This document shows positions 1-8,606 of a DNA stretch of 20,514 nucleotides, piece by piece. Numbering within the stretch: position 1 is the stretch's first letter; each line of letters begins with the position of its first letter. The notes beneath the pieces were generated by a model, which worked only from the letters and a program-made list of their open reading frames with translations, made no database searches and had not been told where the DNA came from. The stretch covers positions 1-20,514 of the forward strand of contig JBDLJC010000059.1 in assembly GCA_039714535.1 (NCBI GenBank), given 5' to 3'. A program made the translations under genes and the position numbers. Source of the stretch: JAGXFP01 sp039714535. Lineage in GTDB: Bacteria; Desulfobacterota; Desulfobulbia; Desulfobulbales; JAGXFP01.

Positions 1-109
1 CCTCCGTTTTGAAAGATTGGGTTCTTTCAATACAGTTTATCAGAGGTCTATCTCCTGATATGCTGATGGGGGTGCCTTTTAGATGATTATCAGGCTTGAG
101 TTGTTGCAT
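1..109 (-). CDS. Possible 5' end of a gene running off the window
   Basis: On the minus strand an ATG at 109 opens a frame that stays open to position 1 (36 codons, beginning MQQLKPDNHLKG). An AGGA sits a few bases upstream of this ATG. I do not recognise the protein. A competing short frame on the plus strand (3-86) is also open at the edge, so the assignment is weak. The call rests only on the open frame and the plausible ribosome binding site. Confidence 0.25.
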   Translation of the reverse strand, partial: MQQLKPDNHLKGTPISISGDRPLINCIERTQSFKTE

Positions 110-374
110 TATTCCTACGAATCCTACCGCTGAGTTTTATACAAAAGTTAATAGTCGCAACATACATCGTGAATTTCTCCTGATTTGAGATTGTTACTTG
201 ACTATCGTTTTATAACGACTGGGCTGGTGTTACAGGAAGTAGTTTTAAGGTCTGAGGGGTTGCCATGGCTCAATTGAGATTTATATGGTATATATAGAAT
301 CCAATTGTCGCAGATTTACGGGTTTGGCTTGAAGAGTTAGATACTAGAACGCCAAGAAAAAACGACGGTACTTT

Positions 375-402
375 TGGCGGCGCAATATGATAGACGCCGC
401 CA
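375..402. other. Perfect GC-rich hairpin
   Basis: TGGCGGCG (375-382) is the exact reverse complement of CGCCGCCA (395-402), giving an 8-bp stem with a 12-base loop. No T-run follows on either strand, so it is not a typical rho-independent terminator. It could be an operator or part of a structured leader of the MORN gene; its function is unknown. Confidence 0.5.
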
Positions 403-411
403 CCATCACCT

Positions 412-462
412 AACCGGAATCACCATCTATTATTTATAATGGGTGGTGATTTCGCTTCGGTT
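412..462 (+). other. Two-part imperfect hairpin
   Basis: AATCACCA (418-425) pairs with TGGTGATT (444-451), and outside it AACCG (412-416) pairs with CGGTT (458-462). The two stems are separated by a small asymmetric bulge. It lies 10 bases after the GC-rich hairpin at 375-402, and a pyrimidine-rich run (TTCTCTCTT) follows. It may be a weak terminator for something upstream or a structured leader; neither is established. Confidence 0.35.
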
Positions 463-666
463 TTCTCTCTTAAGGGCCGCGAGATCCAGTTTATCTCGTT
501 TCCCCTGCTGCAATTCTGGAGTATATTAAAGCCATTATTACTACCTATCAAAACGCCTTTTTAGCTGGTTGCTAGATTAATCGTCCTTCTGGACAACGGA
601 TAAACGACCGCTTAAGTTTTCTTGTCAGTCCATACCGTATTTATCTGCCGATATTTCAGGAAATTT

Positions 667-1782
667 ATGAAGCTGAAAATTTTGTCTTTTTTTATTGTTG
701 TGGCCTTATCGATCCCGGTTAATTCTTTTGGGATTGAGGGGCGGTGTATGGAAGGTGACTGTCAGAATGGGCGGGGGACCTGGGTGTTTCCTAACGGGTC
801 TAAATTTGTTGGCGGTTGGCAGGATGGCAAGCGACATGGCCAGGTAATCTGGATTTCGGTTGAAGGCGAAAAGGACGTTCGTGAGTATAAAAATGGGGTA
901 AGGCAGGGAAAGTGTGTTGAGGGTGACTGCGTGAATGGGACCGGCTTGGTCATCTATTCGGATCGATCCCTGTATGCCGGTGTATTCAAGGATGGACAGA
1001 GACAGGGCCAGGGCAACTGGTCACAGCCTGGCGGCTCTAAATATGATGGATCCTGGGAAAATGATAAAATCCAGGGCTATGGCACCTTGACCTATCCCAA
1101 TGGTTCAAAATATGTCGGCACCGTAGATGATGGCAGGCAGCATGGCCAGGGGACCTATACCTTTTCTGACGGCAGCAGTTATGTCGGTGAATGGGAGTAT
1201 GGAGAGCAGCAGGGAAATGGCCAGGGAACCCTGCTGAATAGTGACGGGTCCAAATATGTTGGGGGCATTAGGGATGGGAAGCCAAATGGGCAAGGAAGTT
1301 TTACCCACCCCGATGGCAGTGCATACGAAGGAGCGTGGCAGAACGGGGTGTACCACGGTCAGGGTAAATATACCTTTTCTGATGGTGCAGCATATGAGGG
1401 ACAGTTTCAGGACGGTGAATTCCACGGCCATGGTTCTTTGACAACTGTTGGAGGTAGCACCTATGTCGGGGGGCATAAAAACGGTAAGCCGGACGGGCAA
1501 GGTGTTTATAAGTATGCAAATGGCGCAAAGTACGTGGGGGAATACAAAGAGGGGAAATGCCAGGGCTGGGGAACATATGGGTATCCCGATGGCAAGGAGT
1601 ATGTGGGTGAATGGCAAAACGGTAAACCGGATGGACAAGGCACGTTTACCTACGCAGATGGCAGTAAGTATGTAGGGGAATGGCGGAATGGCCAAAAACA
1701 CGGGCAAGGGGCGATGGTTAAAGACGGGGTCAGTGTTTTGGCAGGCGTGTGGTTGGCAGGTGTTTTTAGCGGGAATCAATAA
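667..1782 (+). CDS. Secreted MORN-repeat protein
   Basis: The 371-residue protein begins with a Sec-type signal peptide (MKLKILSFFIVVALSIPVNS) and is then almost entirely MORN repeats. About 13 units of roughly 23 residues are visible, with the pattern [YF]-x-G-x-[WYF]-x-[DN]-G-x-x-x-G-x-G and usually DGS or NGS at the junction (KYVGEW, AYEGAW, SYVGEW). MORN repeats form elongated beta-hairpin sheets that mediate protein or lipid contacts; the partner here is unknown. The ATG at 667 is preferred over an upstream in-frame TTG at 622 because it is preceded by CAGGAAATTT and places the signal peptide at the N-terminus. Two early units are degenerate and carry GxCxEGDCxNG (C-x4-C), which may form disulfides. 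uup starts 61 bases downstream, so cotranscription is possible. Confidence 0.85.
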   Translation: MKLKILSFFIVVALSIPVNSFGIEGRCMEGDCQNGRGTWVFPNGSKFVGGWQDGKRHGQVIWISVEGEKDVREYKNGVRQGKCVEGDCVNGTGLVIYSDRSLYAGVFKDGQRQGQGNWSQPGGSKYDGSWENDKIQGYGTLTYPNGSKYVGTVDDGRQHGQGTYTFSDGSSYVGEWEYGEQQGNGQGTLLNSDGSKYVGGIRDGKPNGQGSFTHPDGSAYEGAWQNGVYHGQGKYTFSDGAAYEGQFQDGEFHGHGSLTTVGGSTYVGGHKNGKPDGQGVYKYANGAKYVGEYKEGKCQGWGTYGYPDGKEYVGEWQNGKPDGQGTFTYADGSKYVGEWRNGQKHGQGAMVKDGVSVLAGVWLAGVFSGNQ

Positions 1783-1843
1783 ACGGTTGCGGCCAATTCT
1801 TTTGCGCGTGGCAGTACTTTCAGCACGGGGTTTCTCTTAAGTT

Positions 1844-3757
1844 ATGGCGTTAATAGATTTGCAGGATATCTCCCTCGCCTTTGGCGGGGCTCCTTTGTTT
1901 GCCCGGATCAGTATGCAGATTGAGGCAGGTGAGCGGGTCTGTCTGATCGGGCGGAACGGTGAGGGGAAATCGACCCTGATGAAATTAATCGCCGGAGAGA
2001 TTGAATCCGATGGCGGCAAGATATTCAGGCAGCAGGGGCTGGTGATTGCCCGGTTGCGCCAGGAGGTGCCTAATCATATCTCCGGTACCATCTATGATGT
2101 GGTGGCCGGGGGGATTGGCGAGTTGCTGGAGTTGTTGGCCAGACACCACGCGGTCATCAATCGGCTGGCTGACGGCCACGATGCCGAGTTGCTTGACGAG
2201 CTGGCGGCTGTGGAGCAGGAAATGGCTACGGCTGATGCATGGCAGGCCGAGCAAAGGGTTGAGTCGGTGTTATCCCGCTTGCAGCTAGATGCCGATCAGG
2301 AGTTCGCCAGCCTCTCCGGCGGGATGAAAAGGCGGGTTCTGCTGGCCCGGGCTCTGGTCAATGAGCCAGACCTGTTACTTCTCGATGAGCCGACTAATCA
2401 TCTCGATCTGGCGGCAATTTCCTGGCTGGAGGAATTCCTCTTGTCTTGCAAGTGCGCACTTCTATTTGTGACCCATGATCGGGAGTTACTTAAAAAGATT
2501 GCCACCAGAATTATTGATCTGGAACGGGGCCGGGTTACGAGCTGGCCGGGGGATTATGCCACTTATCTCAGGCGGAAAGAGGAGATGTTGGCCGAGGAGG
2601 TTACCCATAATGCCCGCTTCGACAAGAAATTAGCCCAGGAAGAGGTCTGGATCCGTAAGGGGATCAAGGCCCGGCGAACGCGTAACGAAGGAAGGGTCCG
2701 GGAACTGATGGAGCTGCGGCGTAGCCGTCAGGCCCGGCGCGAGCAGCTGGGCAAGGTGCGGATGGATATCTCCACGGCGGCGGTGTCCGGTAAACTGGTG
2801 GCGGTCTTGAAAAAAGTTGGTTTTTGCTACGACAATAAGCCGGTGATCAAGGATTTTTCCACCACCGTAATCCGGGGGGACAAGATTGGCATTATCGGTC
2901 CCAACGGCGCCGGTAAGACCACCCTGTTACGGCTCATGCTGGGCGATCTACCCCCTGATCATGGTGAGATAAGGCGCGGAACCAATTTGCAACCGGTCTA
3001 TTTTGATCAACAGCGCGCCCAGCTCGATCCGGACAAGACCGTGCTCGAAAATCTCGGCGATGGTGGTGACACCATTGAAATCGATGGTCGGCAACGTCAT
3101 ATTATTGGCTATCTGGGGGATTTCCTCTTCACCCCGGATCGGGTGCGCTCGCCGGTCAGGATCCTCTCCGGTGGTGAGCGGAACCGTCTGTTGCTCGCCA
3201 AGCTTTTTGCCAAACCTTCTAATGTTCTGGTGCTTGACGAGCCGACCAACGATCTTGATATGGAGACTTTGGAGCTTCTTGAGGAGCTATTGATGGAATA
3301 CAAGGGGACGGTTCTGCTGGTCAGTCATGATCGGGCCTTTATCAATAATGTAGTGACCAGCACCATCGTCTTTGAAGGTGAGGGCAGGCTCCAGGAATAT
3401 GCCGGTGGTTATGATGATTGGTTGCAACAGCGTCCGGTCGTTACTGAGGAAAAAGCGGTAAAACAGGAATCAGTAAAGGAGCAGGCGCCAACCAACTCAA
3501 AGTCGCCCCGCAAACTTACTTTCAAGGAAGCCAAGGAGTTGGAAGTTTTACCGGCCAGAATCGAGGAGATGGAGGCCGAGCAACAAAAACTTTACGCGAC
3601 CATGGGTGAGCAGAATTTTTATCAGGGTGATGGCGGTGCTGTTGCTCAAGCCAAGGTTCGTCTCGAAGAACTTGAGGGGTTGCTGGCGGAAGCATATCAC
3701 TGCTGGGAGGAGCTTGAGGCTTGTCAGGAAGAACATCTATCTTTTAAAAGGCAATAG
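1844..3757 (+). CDS. uup: ABC-F ATPase, Uup type
   Basis: A 637-residue soluble protein with two ABC ATPase domains on one chain and no membrane segments, which defines the ABC-F family. Domain 1 has Walker A GRNGEGKST (36-44), signature LSGG (157-160) and Walker B LLLLDEPTNHLDL (177-189). Domain 2 has Walker A GPNGAGKTT (352-360), signature LSGGE (441-445) and Walker B VLVLDEPTNDLD (461-472). Between them lies a basic linker (about 235-310), and the protein ends in a charged, coiled-coil-like C-terminal domain (about 555-637). The length and the C-terminal domain match E. coli Uup (about 635 residues) better than EttA or YheS. Family knowledge links Uup to ribosome-associated functions and to tolerance of branched replication intermediates. 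All catalytic motifs are intact. The TerB-like gene follows after 24 bases. Confidence 0.9.
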   Translation: MALIDLQDISLAFGGAPLFARISMQIEAGERVCLIGRNGEGKSTLMKLIAGEIESDGGKIFRQQGLVIARLRQEVPNHISGTIYDVVAGGIGELLELLARHHAVINRLADGHDAELLDELAAVEQEMATADAWQAEQRVESVLSRLQLDADQEFASLSGGMKRRVLLARALVNEPDLLLLDEPTNHLDLAAISWLEEFLLSCKCALLFVTHDRELLKKIATRIIDLERGRVTSWPGDYATYLRRKEEMLAEEVTHNARFDKKLAQEEVWIRKGIKARRTRNEGRVRELMELRRSRQARREQLGKVRMDISTAAVSGKLVAVLKKVGFCYDNKPVIKDFSTTVIRGDKIGIIGPNGAGKTTLLRLMLGDLPPDHGEIRRGTNLQPVYFDQQRAQLDPDKTVLENLGDGGDTIEIDGRQRHIIGYLGDFLFTPDRVRSPVRILSGGERNRLLLAKLFAKPSNVLVLDEPTNDLDMETLELLEELLMEYKGTVLLVSHDRAFINNVVTSTIVFEGEGRLQEYAGGYDDWLQQRPVVTEEKAVKQESVKEQAPTNSKSPRKLTFKEAKELEVLPARIEEMEAEQQKLYATMGEQNFYQGDGGAVAQAKVRLEELEGLLAEAYHCWEELEACQEEHLSFKRQ

Positions 3758-3781
3758 TTAGTCAAGCGGGAGGTTTAAGGC

Positions 3782-4246
3782 ATGTTTGCCGTGATTAGAA
3801 ATATCATTGAGGGTAAGAGCGCTAATGGTAAGGAAGGCAGGAAAGATCTGGAACAGAAAAAGCATGTCGCGGCCGGAGTGCTGCTTTTGGAGGCGGCCCA
3901 TATCGACAATGAATGCACTGAAGAAGAGATGGAGCATATTGTTGCAACTCTTAGAGCCAAGTTTGATCTGTCTGATGATTGTGTCGCCGGTTTACTCGAA
4001 CTGGCCCATGATGGCAGAGAGCAGGCCGTCGATCTCTGGCAATTTACCAACCATATAAACCAGCATTTCCCTCCGGCGGAAAAATTAGCGGTAATGGAAG
4101 ATGTTTGGCGAATTGTCCTTTTAGACGGACAACTGGAAAAGCATGAAGATCATTATGCCCATAAACTTGCCAACCTCCTCCGTCTGAGCCATAAACAGAT
4201 GATCGATGCCAAGTTGAGGGTCCGGGCGCAAATGGCAGGGAAGTAA
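3782..4246 (+). CDS. TerB-like protein (tellurite-resistance TerB family)
   Basis: A 154-residue, all-helical, soluble protein. It shows the internal symmetry of TerB/DjlA-N domains: an acidic turn followed by EEE near residues 45-50 (DNECTEEEMEHI) and a second one near 115-122 (LLDGQLEKHEDHYAHKLA), each starting a helical bundle. In TerB-family proteins these acidic turns can bind metal. The start is well supported by GGAGGTTTAAGGC directly before the ATG. It lies 24 bases after uup on the same strand. Its role is not known; proteins of this type are widespread as stand-alone domains and do not by themselves indicate tellurite resistance. Confidence 0.75.
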   Translation: MFAVIRNIIEGKSANGKEGRKDLEQKKHVAAGVLLLEAAHIDNECTEEEMEHIVATLRAKFDLSDDCVAGLLELAHDGREQAVDLWQFTNHINQHFPPAEKLAVMEDVWRIVLLDGQLEKHEDHYAHKLANLLRLSHKQMIDAKLRVRAQMAGK

Positions 4247-4297
4247 AGTGGGGACAGGTTTTGCCTGGATTTACGGACTGTTCTCAGAGGTTTAGTC

Positions 4298-4317
4298 TCA
4301 CCAGTTTCGGTGATTTT
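4298..4317 (+). terminator. Weak rho-independent terminator candidate
   Basis: TCACC (4298-4302) pairs with GGTGA (4309-4313) around a 6-base loop and is followed by TTTT then G. It lies about 50 bases after the TerB-like stop codon, between convergent genes. The stem is short, so the call is tentative. The T-run favours function on the plus strand. Confidence 0.35.
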
Positions 4318-4356
4318 GCGTCCTAAGCCCCTATTCCGTTACCGGCAGAGCAGAGC

Positions 4357-4848
4357 CTAGGTTGTTTCTTCTTCCAGCATCCGGCCACCCACGAAATTAT
4401 CGTTGATATGTTTGACCTGGCAGATCCGATTGATTTTACCTTTGGCGTTGCCGTCCAATCTGAAACTCAGCAGGACAAAGTCGCCAACATTTATTTCCTG
4501 CTTGTCTAGCACAATGAAGCCGATTCCGCCTTTTGATAAATCAATTACCAGGCAGTTGGGTTTTTCCGGGTCGGCTTGGATATTCTCCCACTGGATATCG
4601 GCGCGAGCCTTTTTTTCCTCCTGCCAGTTGGCGATGATCTCGTAAAATCCGGTGAAATCCACTTGCTTACGTGATTTGTCGCGAAATTCAACTTCCACTA
4701 AAAAAATATTTTTACAGGAACATTTTACTTTGAGGTGGTGCTTGGAGGCCAAGGCTGATATTGATACTTCGGTAATTTTTTGGCAGCTCGGGCAATTTAT
4801 GCTGGCAGTATTTCTTTGGTCATCGATGTAGGTTTTGGTTGTATCCAT
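4357..4848 (-). CDS. PilZ-domain protein with zinc-ribbon-like N-terminus
   Basis: A 163-residue cytoplasmic protein. Residues 19-45 carry a four-cysteine set (C19-x2-C22 and C43-x-C45) spaced like a small zinc ribbon (CPSC...KCSC). The PilZ part has both c-di-GMP binding motifs: R56-x3-R60 (RDKSR) and D103-x-S105-x2-G108 (DLSKGG). This predicts a c-di-GMP receptor. The spacing between the two motifs (about 43 residues) is longer than in many PilZ domains, so the fold contains an insertion. A purine-rich GGCGGAG lies just before the ATG. The gene is on the same strand as, and 367 bases downstream of, the polysaccharide operon, which suggests but does not prove a link between c-di-GMP and that operon. 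Confidence 0.82.
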   Translation of the reverse strand: MDTTKTYIDDQRNTASINCPSCQKITEVSISALASKHHLKVKCSCKNIFLVEVEFRDKSRKQVDFTGFYEIIANWQEEKKARADIQWENIQADPEKPNCLVIDLSKGGIGFIVLDKQEINVGDFVLLSFRLDGNAKGKINRICQVKHINDNFVGGRMLEEETT

Positions 4849-5215
4849 TACTCCGCCTGTTGTTTATTGGAAGTGCTGCGCGATAAGTCATATCACTCCA
4901 GACGTTCCGGTCTTATTCTGTAACCGAACATCTTGCCCGTGGAATCATCTTAGACTAAATCTATCTGTAGATACAAGTTCCAAGTGCAACAGTATCTATT
5001 CACCGCTTGACTATAAACCAGACTGGATTTGGGCCAAGGACCCTTTCTTATCCCCTGCCATGGTCGACCTTTAAAAATGTTCTGGCATGTGAATATGGAC
5101 GCCAAATCTTCAGCTGTAATTAATTATTTGGCTCTTCTTAAATGAATCGGTAATCATCCAGAGTCTTCCTGCTCCCATTACGTCTAAAGTTACTCCGTCG
5201 ATTAAACTCCTGCCC
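4849..5215. other. Intergenic region between the polysaccharide operon and the PilZ gene
   Basis: No convincing gene; a 79-codon plus-strand frame here lacks a ribosome binding site and resembles nothing known. One inverted repeat is visible: GCCAAAT (5101-5107) and ATTTGGC (5126-5132), a 7-bp stem with an 18-base loop. It could mark the end of the operon transcript, but no T-run follows on the minus strand. A promoter for the PilZ gene is expected here but none is clear. Confidence 0.5.
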
Positions 5216-7894
5216 TTAATGGGGAACAGCCAAGTTTTTCAGCCGCAGCCGGGCTTCACTATTGCCCGGATCTCTGGCCAGGACCCGCTGATATTCCACA
5301 CGGGCATCAAGTTTCCTGCCCATCTGCCGGTAGGCATCACCAAGGATGATCCGGACTGCGGAGGTGCTTGGCAGGGCTTTAATTCCCTTGTTGACCACAG
5401 TTAGGGCCAGATCGTATTCACGGGTCCGGTAATAGTAATTAAATATTGTTTTGATATGCCACGGTTTGAGGTCCTCCGCTCTAGCCATGATTTTGACCGC
5501 CTGTTGGTATATTCGCGCTGCTTCAGGTGCGCGGCCGGTGCTGGCCAGGAAAGAAGCAAGTTTTATCCGGGGATAAATGTCAGAAGGGGCCAGGGATATT
5601 GCACGTCCGAAGGCAGCCTCTGCTTCTGCATGTAGTCCGCTCTTATGCAAGAGGTTTCCCAGCTGGATCCGGCTTCGGCTATCATCCTGAAAACGCTCGA
5701 CGCCCTGCCGGGCTACCCGTAAGGCGTCCTTTAACATCTTGAGCCGCGTGTAGTAATTGGTGATCAGGCGATATCTTCCAGGCGTTATCTCTTCGCTGGT
5801 TTCAAGCATGGACTCAATCTGGCGGATGACCGCAGTAGTTTCATGTAGTCGATCGATTTGATCCAGAAAACGCACCAGGGTCAGCCTGGGTCTAATCCCG
5901 TCCGGCAAGATTTTCTGCAATGTCTCCCCTTTAAACCCGGCGGTCGTCAGGATGGCCAGTTGGTTGGTCAGTTGGCGCGGGTTCAGGGTTAATCCGGTCT
6001 GCAACTGCTTGAAGCCCTTGGCTGGTTGCTGATGGTCGATCAACCAGTTGCCGTACAGCAGGTGAAATTCAGGGGTTACCGGGTTGATCAGGGTTGCGGC
6101 CCTAATCAGCGGTTCCGGGTCGATCCCGGTCTTGATCGTGTTCAAGAAGGTACCGTACCGTTGCAGGTATTCACCTTTGAGCGGGGCCAGTTCGATGGCC
6201 TGGCGAAACGCCGTTGTAGCGGTTTCATTGTTGTGCAGAAATGACTCAATATTGGCCTGCAGATAGAAGTTTCTGGCTGCCAGAGGGTCAAGCTGCACTG
6301 CCAGGTCGGCCCGGGTTTTCATGGCCAATAGTTTTTCTTTGGAAATATTTGTATTCAGGGAGGTATGCCTGACTGCATTAAAATGACCGGTTGCCATCAT
6401 GGCCCTGATATTGAGCAAGAGCCCGGCCAGAAGTAAGAGGGTGACGACCACGGTTGGGAGCAGTAGTTGTTGCCTAGTGAAGTTATAAGTTGCTAGCATT
6501 GATCTTTTACCGGTTTGTCTTCTGCTTGCCGCTCCAGAGACGAGTAGGCCGCAGATGGTGAAGAAATAAAGGCCGTTTGCCCCGTTATAAAAATTAAAGT
6601 CCGTTACGCTGTGCAGGAAGATTGAGAACATCCCGGTAAGGCTGGCACCCCACAGATAAATGGCGAATTGGTCATGGCGATTACGAATAATCTTGCCTGC
6701 TGCCTTGATAACATTGAACAGGAAGGCCACGACCAGAAACGTACCGACCAGGCCGGTGGTACTCAATAATTCGAGATAATCATTGTGGGCATGGGTAATT
6801 ATTCTGTTGACGAATCTAAATGTCTGATAGGCTGGAAATGTTGTTGCAAAAGAACCGGCGCCGCTGCCGGTCAGGATAAAATCTTTAAGCATCGGCAGGG
6901 TATCCTGCCAGATCAGGAACCGGCCGTTATCGATGCCGCCAGCGCTTTTGATTTGGAGAAATCGTTCAATAATCGGTTCCCAGCCGAACCAGCCGACAAA
7001 GATCAGGGTGGCGATCGGTATCAGGATGAAGCGCAATCTCTGGTTGCGGAGAGATTTTCTTTGGGCCAGGACGAAAAGCAAACCGAACAGGGCAATACAT
7101 AAGCTGATAATACCACCACGGGAGAGGCTGAAGAAAACCGAGGTGGCCATAATGGTGGCCGCTACCCCAAGCAAAGTATGACTGCTGACTCCGGGTTTGT
7201 TGAAAAAATCAATAAAACTCTCCCTGAAGGTGGTCAGCCCCTCTCCGGTAGGTTTGGTCCATAGAAATAAGCAGAGGGCAAGCGGGAAGATCATCTCCAT
7301 ATAGCCGGCAAAATGATTGTGATAGACATATGGACCCATAACCGTTTTGCCGGGAGCGGCGCGGAACCAGTAGATAAGGCCATCTGCCGAGACCCTTTGC
7401 CCGATTGCCAGGATGGCTATAGAGGCGCCGGTAAATACTATGGTGTAGATGGTTGTTTTTAACCGCTGGCGTTTGTCGGTGAGTTGGATAGTCAGGAAAT
7501 AGATGGCGCTATAGGCTGCAAACCGGAAAAATTCAGCCAGAGTGGCTTTCTTGTGCAGAGAAATTGATAGCCAATTGAGCGGCGAGATCAGGCCGACGCT
7601 GCTCGCATAGAGTTCGTAGGTGGCCGGGGAGAAAAACTTAAGAACCGGCCCTGGCAGCGGCAGTAATTGGAGGAGGAAGAATCCGGGCAGCAGCAGGATA
7701 AATAACAGGCCTGGTGTCTTTCGTAGCGGCCGGGTCTGGTTCCGGTATCTGGCCAGGAAGAAGAGGGAAGTGGCTGCAAATACCGTGCTTTCCATAAAGG
7801 TCAGGGACCAGGTTTCACAGGTGCCGAAGGCCAGGGGGGCAATAATCAGGGCCAGGAGATAGAGAAAGAATGATGTCTTAGCCATAGATATCAT
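5216..7894 (-). CDS. Wzy/WaaL-type O-antigen polymerase or ligase fused to TPR repeats
   Basis: An 892-residue inner-membrane protein. Residues 1-500 are about a dozen hydrophobic segments with hallmarks of the O-antigen ligase/polymerase (Wzy_C) family: NHFAGY (193-198), SLSRGG (256-261), the large periplasmic loop with R325-FLIWQDTL and GSGAGSF (343-349), then HAHNDYLELL (368-377). Residues from about 520 to 892 are soluble TPR-like helical repeats (for example AEAEAAFGRAISLAPSD). Such fusions are known; the TPR part probably lies in the periplasm and may bind a partner protein. It would join lipid-linked repeat units or transfer the polymer. Its start overlaps the phosphatase stop by 17 bases; a second ATG at 7885 would shorten the overlap to 8. 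Polymerase versus ligase cannot be settled from sequence. Confidence 0.85.
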   Translation of the reverse strand: MISMAKTSFFLYLLALIIAPLAFGTCETWSLTFMESTVFAATSLFFLARYRNQTRPLRKTPGLLFILLLPGFFLLQLLPLPGPVLKFFSPATYELYASSVGLISPLNWLSISLHKKATLAEFFRFAAYSAIYFLTIQLTDKRQRLKTTIYTIVFTGASIAILAIGQRVSADGLIYWFRAAPGKTVMGPYVYHNHFAGYMEMIFPLALCLFLWTKPTGEGLTTFRESFIDFFNKPGVSSHTLLGVAATIMATSVFFSLSRGGIISLCIALFGLLFVLAQRKSLRNQRLRFILIPIATLIFVGWFGWEPIIERFLQIKSAGGIDNGRFLIWQDTLPMLKDFILTGSGAGSFATTFPAYQTFRFVNRIITHAHNDYLELLSTTGLVGTFLVVAFLFNVIKAAGKIIRNRHDQFAIYLWGASLTGMFSIFLHSVTDFNFYNGANGLYFFTICGLLVSGAASRRQTGKRSMLATYNFTRQQLLLPTVVVTLLLLAGLLLNIRAMMATGHFNAVRHTSLNTNISKEKLLAMKTRADLAVQLDPLAARNFYLQANIESFLHNNETATTAFRQAIELAPLKGEYLQRYGTFLNTIKTGIDPEPLIRAATLINPVTPEFHLLYGNWLIDHQQPAKGFKQLQTGLTLNPRQLTNQLAILTTAGFKGETLQKILPDGIRPRLTLVRFLDQIDRLHETTAVIRQIESMLETSEEITPGRYRLITNYYTRLKMLKDALRVARQGVERFQDDSRSRIQLGNLLHKSGLHAEAEAAFGRAISLAPSDIYPRIKLASFLASTGRAPEAARIYQQAVKIMARAEDLKPWHIKTIFNYYYRTREYDLALTVVNKGIKALPSTSAVRIILGDAYRQMGRKLDARVEYQRVLARDPGNSEARLRLKNLAVPH

Positions 7895-8582
7895 GCCCCG
7901 CTAGGACAGCTTGCGGGTTAGCAAAAACCAGACGCTGTGCTTCCCTGTTGCCGATCAGTTTGGTGGCGATTTTCAGGCCCTTGGCCAGTAGTGGCTGGCG
8001 GTAATCAACCCCATGACCGTCTGAGGCAAGAAAATGGACCAGGCCGTTTTGCAAAAGGTAACGGGCGCATTTTTCCGGGTCTGGGCCAAAGCTGCCGGTC
8101 AGGCTTCCGACCGTTAGTTGCACATAGACTTGCTCATCAAGCAGGTTTTTCAGTAACTGCGGTCTGGCAATAATGTTGGGGATCCGTTCTGGGTGGGCGA
8201 TGATCGGCTTGAAGCCATGCACCCGTAAATTAAAAATAAACTGGCCGGCCCCGACCGGCAGATGGGTCAGGGGGAACTCGATCAGGATATATCTGGTGGA
8301 ATTGATGGTGCGGTCGGTAAGTAGGGCCGGGGCGGCCATAGCGTAGGTCTCAGCCCCGGGCAGAATCTCCAGCTGGAGCCCTTTTTTACGTAAGGCCCCA
8401 TTTAAGTTCCGGCATGCGGTTGCTATCTGGTCTGGGGAGGGAACCTCGCTGCGGATGTGTGGGGTGGCCACGATTTTAGTTATACCGTCGGCCTCGGCAA
8501 TTTCAGCCATGGCCAAGGATTGCTGTAGCGAAGCTGGGCCGTCGTCAAGGCCCGGCAGGATATGGCAATGCAGGTCGATCAT
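7878..8582 (-). CDS. PHP-type protein tyrosine phosphatase (CpsB/YwqE family)
   Basis: A 234-residue metal-dependent phosphatase of the PHP fold. The metal-binding motifs are all present: DLHCHILPGLDDGP (3-16; H5, H7), ATPH (39-42), GAE (76-78), AHPER (129-133) and SDGHG (187-191; D188, H190). The family, known from CpsB of streptococci and YwqE of Bacillus, uses Mn2+ to dephosphorylate the tyrosine tail of the cognate BY-kinase. The kinase gene is directly upstream, with 24 bases between them, so the substrate is very likely its tyrosine cluster. Many Gram-negative Wzc systems use a low-molecular-weight phosphatase (Wzb) instead; use of the PHP type is the less common pairing in proteobacteria. 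Confidence 0.88.
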   Translation of the reverse strand: MIDLHCHILPGLDDGPASLQQSLAMAEIAEADGITKIVATPHIRSEVPSPDQIATACRNLNGALRKKGLQLEILPGAETYAMAAPALLTDRTINSTRYILIEFPLTHLPVGAGQFIFNLRVHGFKPIIAHPERIPNIIARPQLLKNLLDEQVYVQLTVGSLTGSFGPDPEKCARYLLQNGLVHFLASDGHGVDYRQPLLAKGLKIATKLIGNREAQRLVFANPQAVLAGHDIYG

Positions 8583-8606
8583 GGTCCTGCTGTCCTGGAA
8601 AGATGA

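Larger units (their letters stand above)
110..666. other. Intergenic region with no confident gene
   Basis: About 560 bases with stop codons in all frames at short intervals and no recognisable protein or RNA family. It contains two clear inverted repeats, listed separately. No convincing sigma70 promoter for the MORN gene could be picked out. Confidence 0.6.

Noticed and set aside
90..167. 25-codon minus-strand frame with a good AGGAG ribosome binding site, overlapping the possible edge gene
   Set aside because: It could be a leader peptide, but it is too short and unconserved-looking to support without comparison.
1105..1779. 224-codon minus-strand frame opposite the MORN gene
   Set aside because: It is the antisense of a regular repeat and lacks a ribosome binding site; the MORN pattern on the plus strand is unmistakable.
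3782..4246. Tellurite resistance function for the TerB-like gene
   Set aside because: No other ter genes are nearby, and isolated TerB domains are common without that function.
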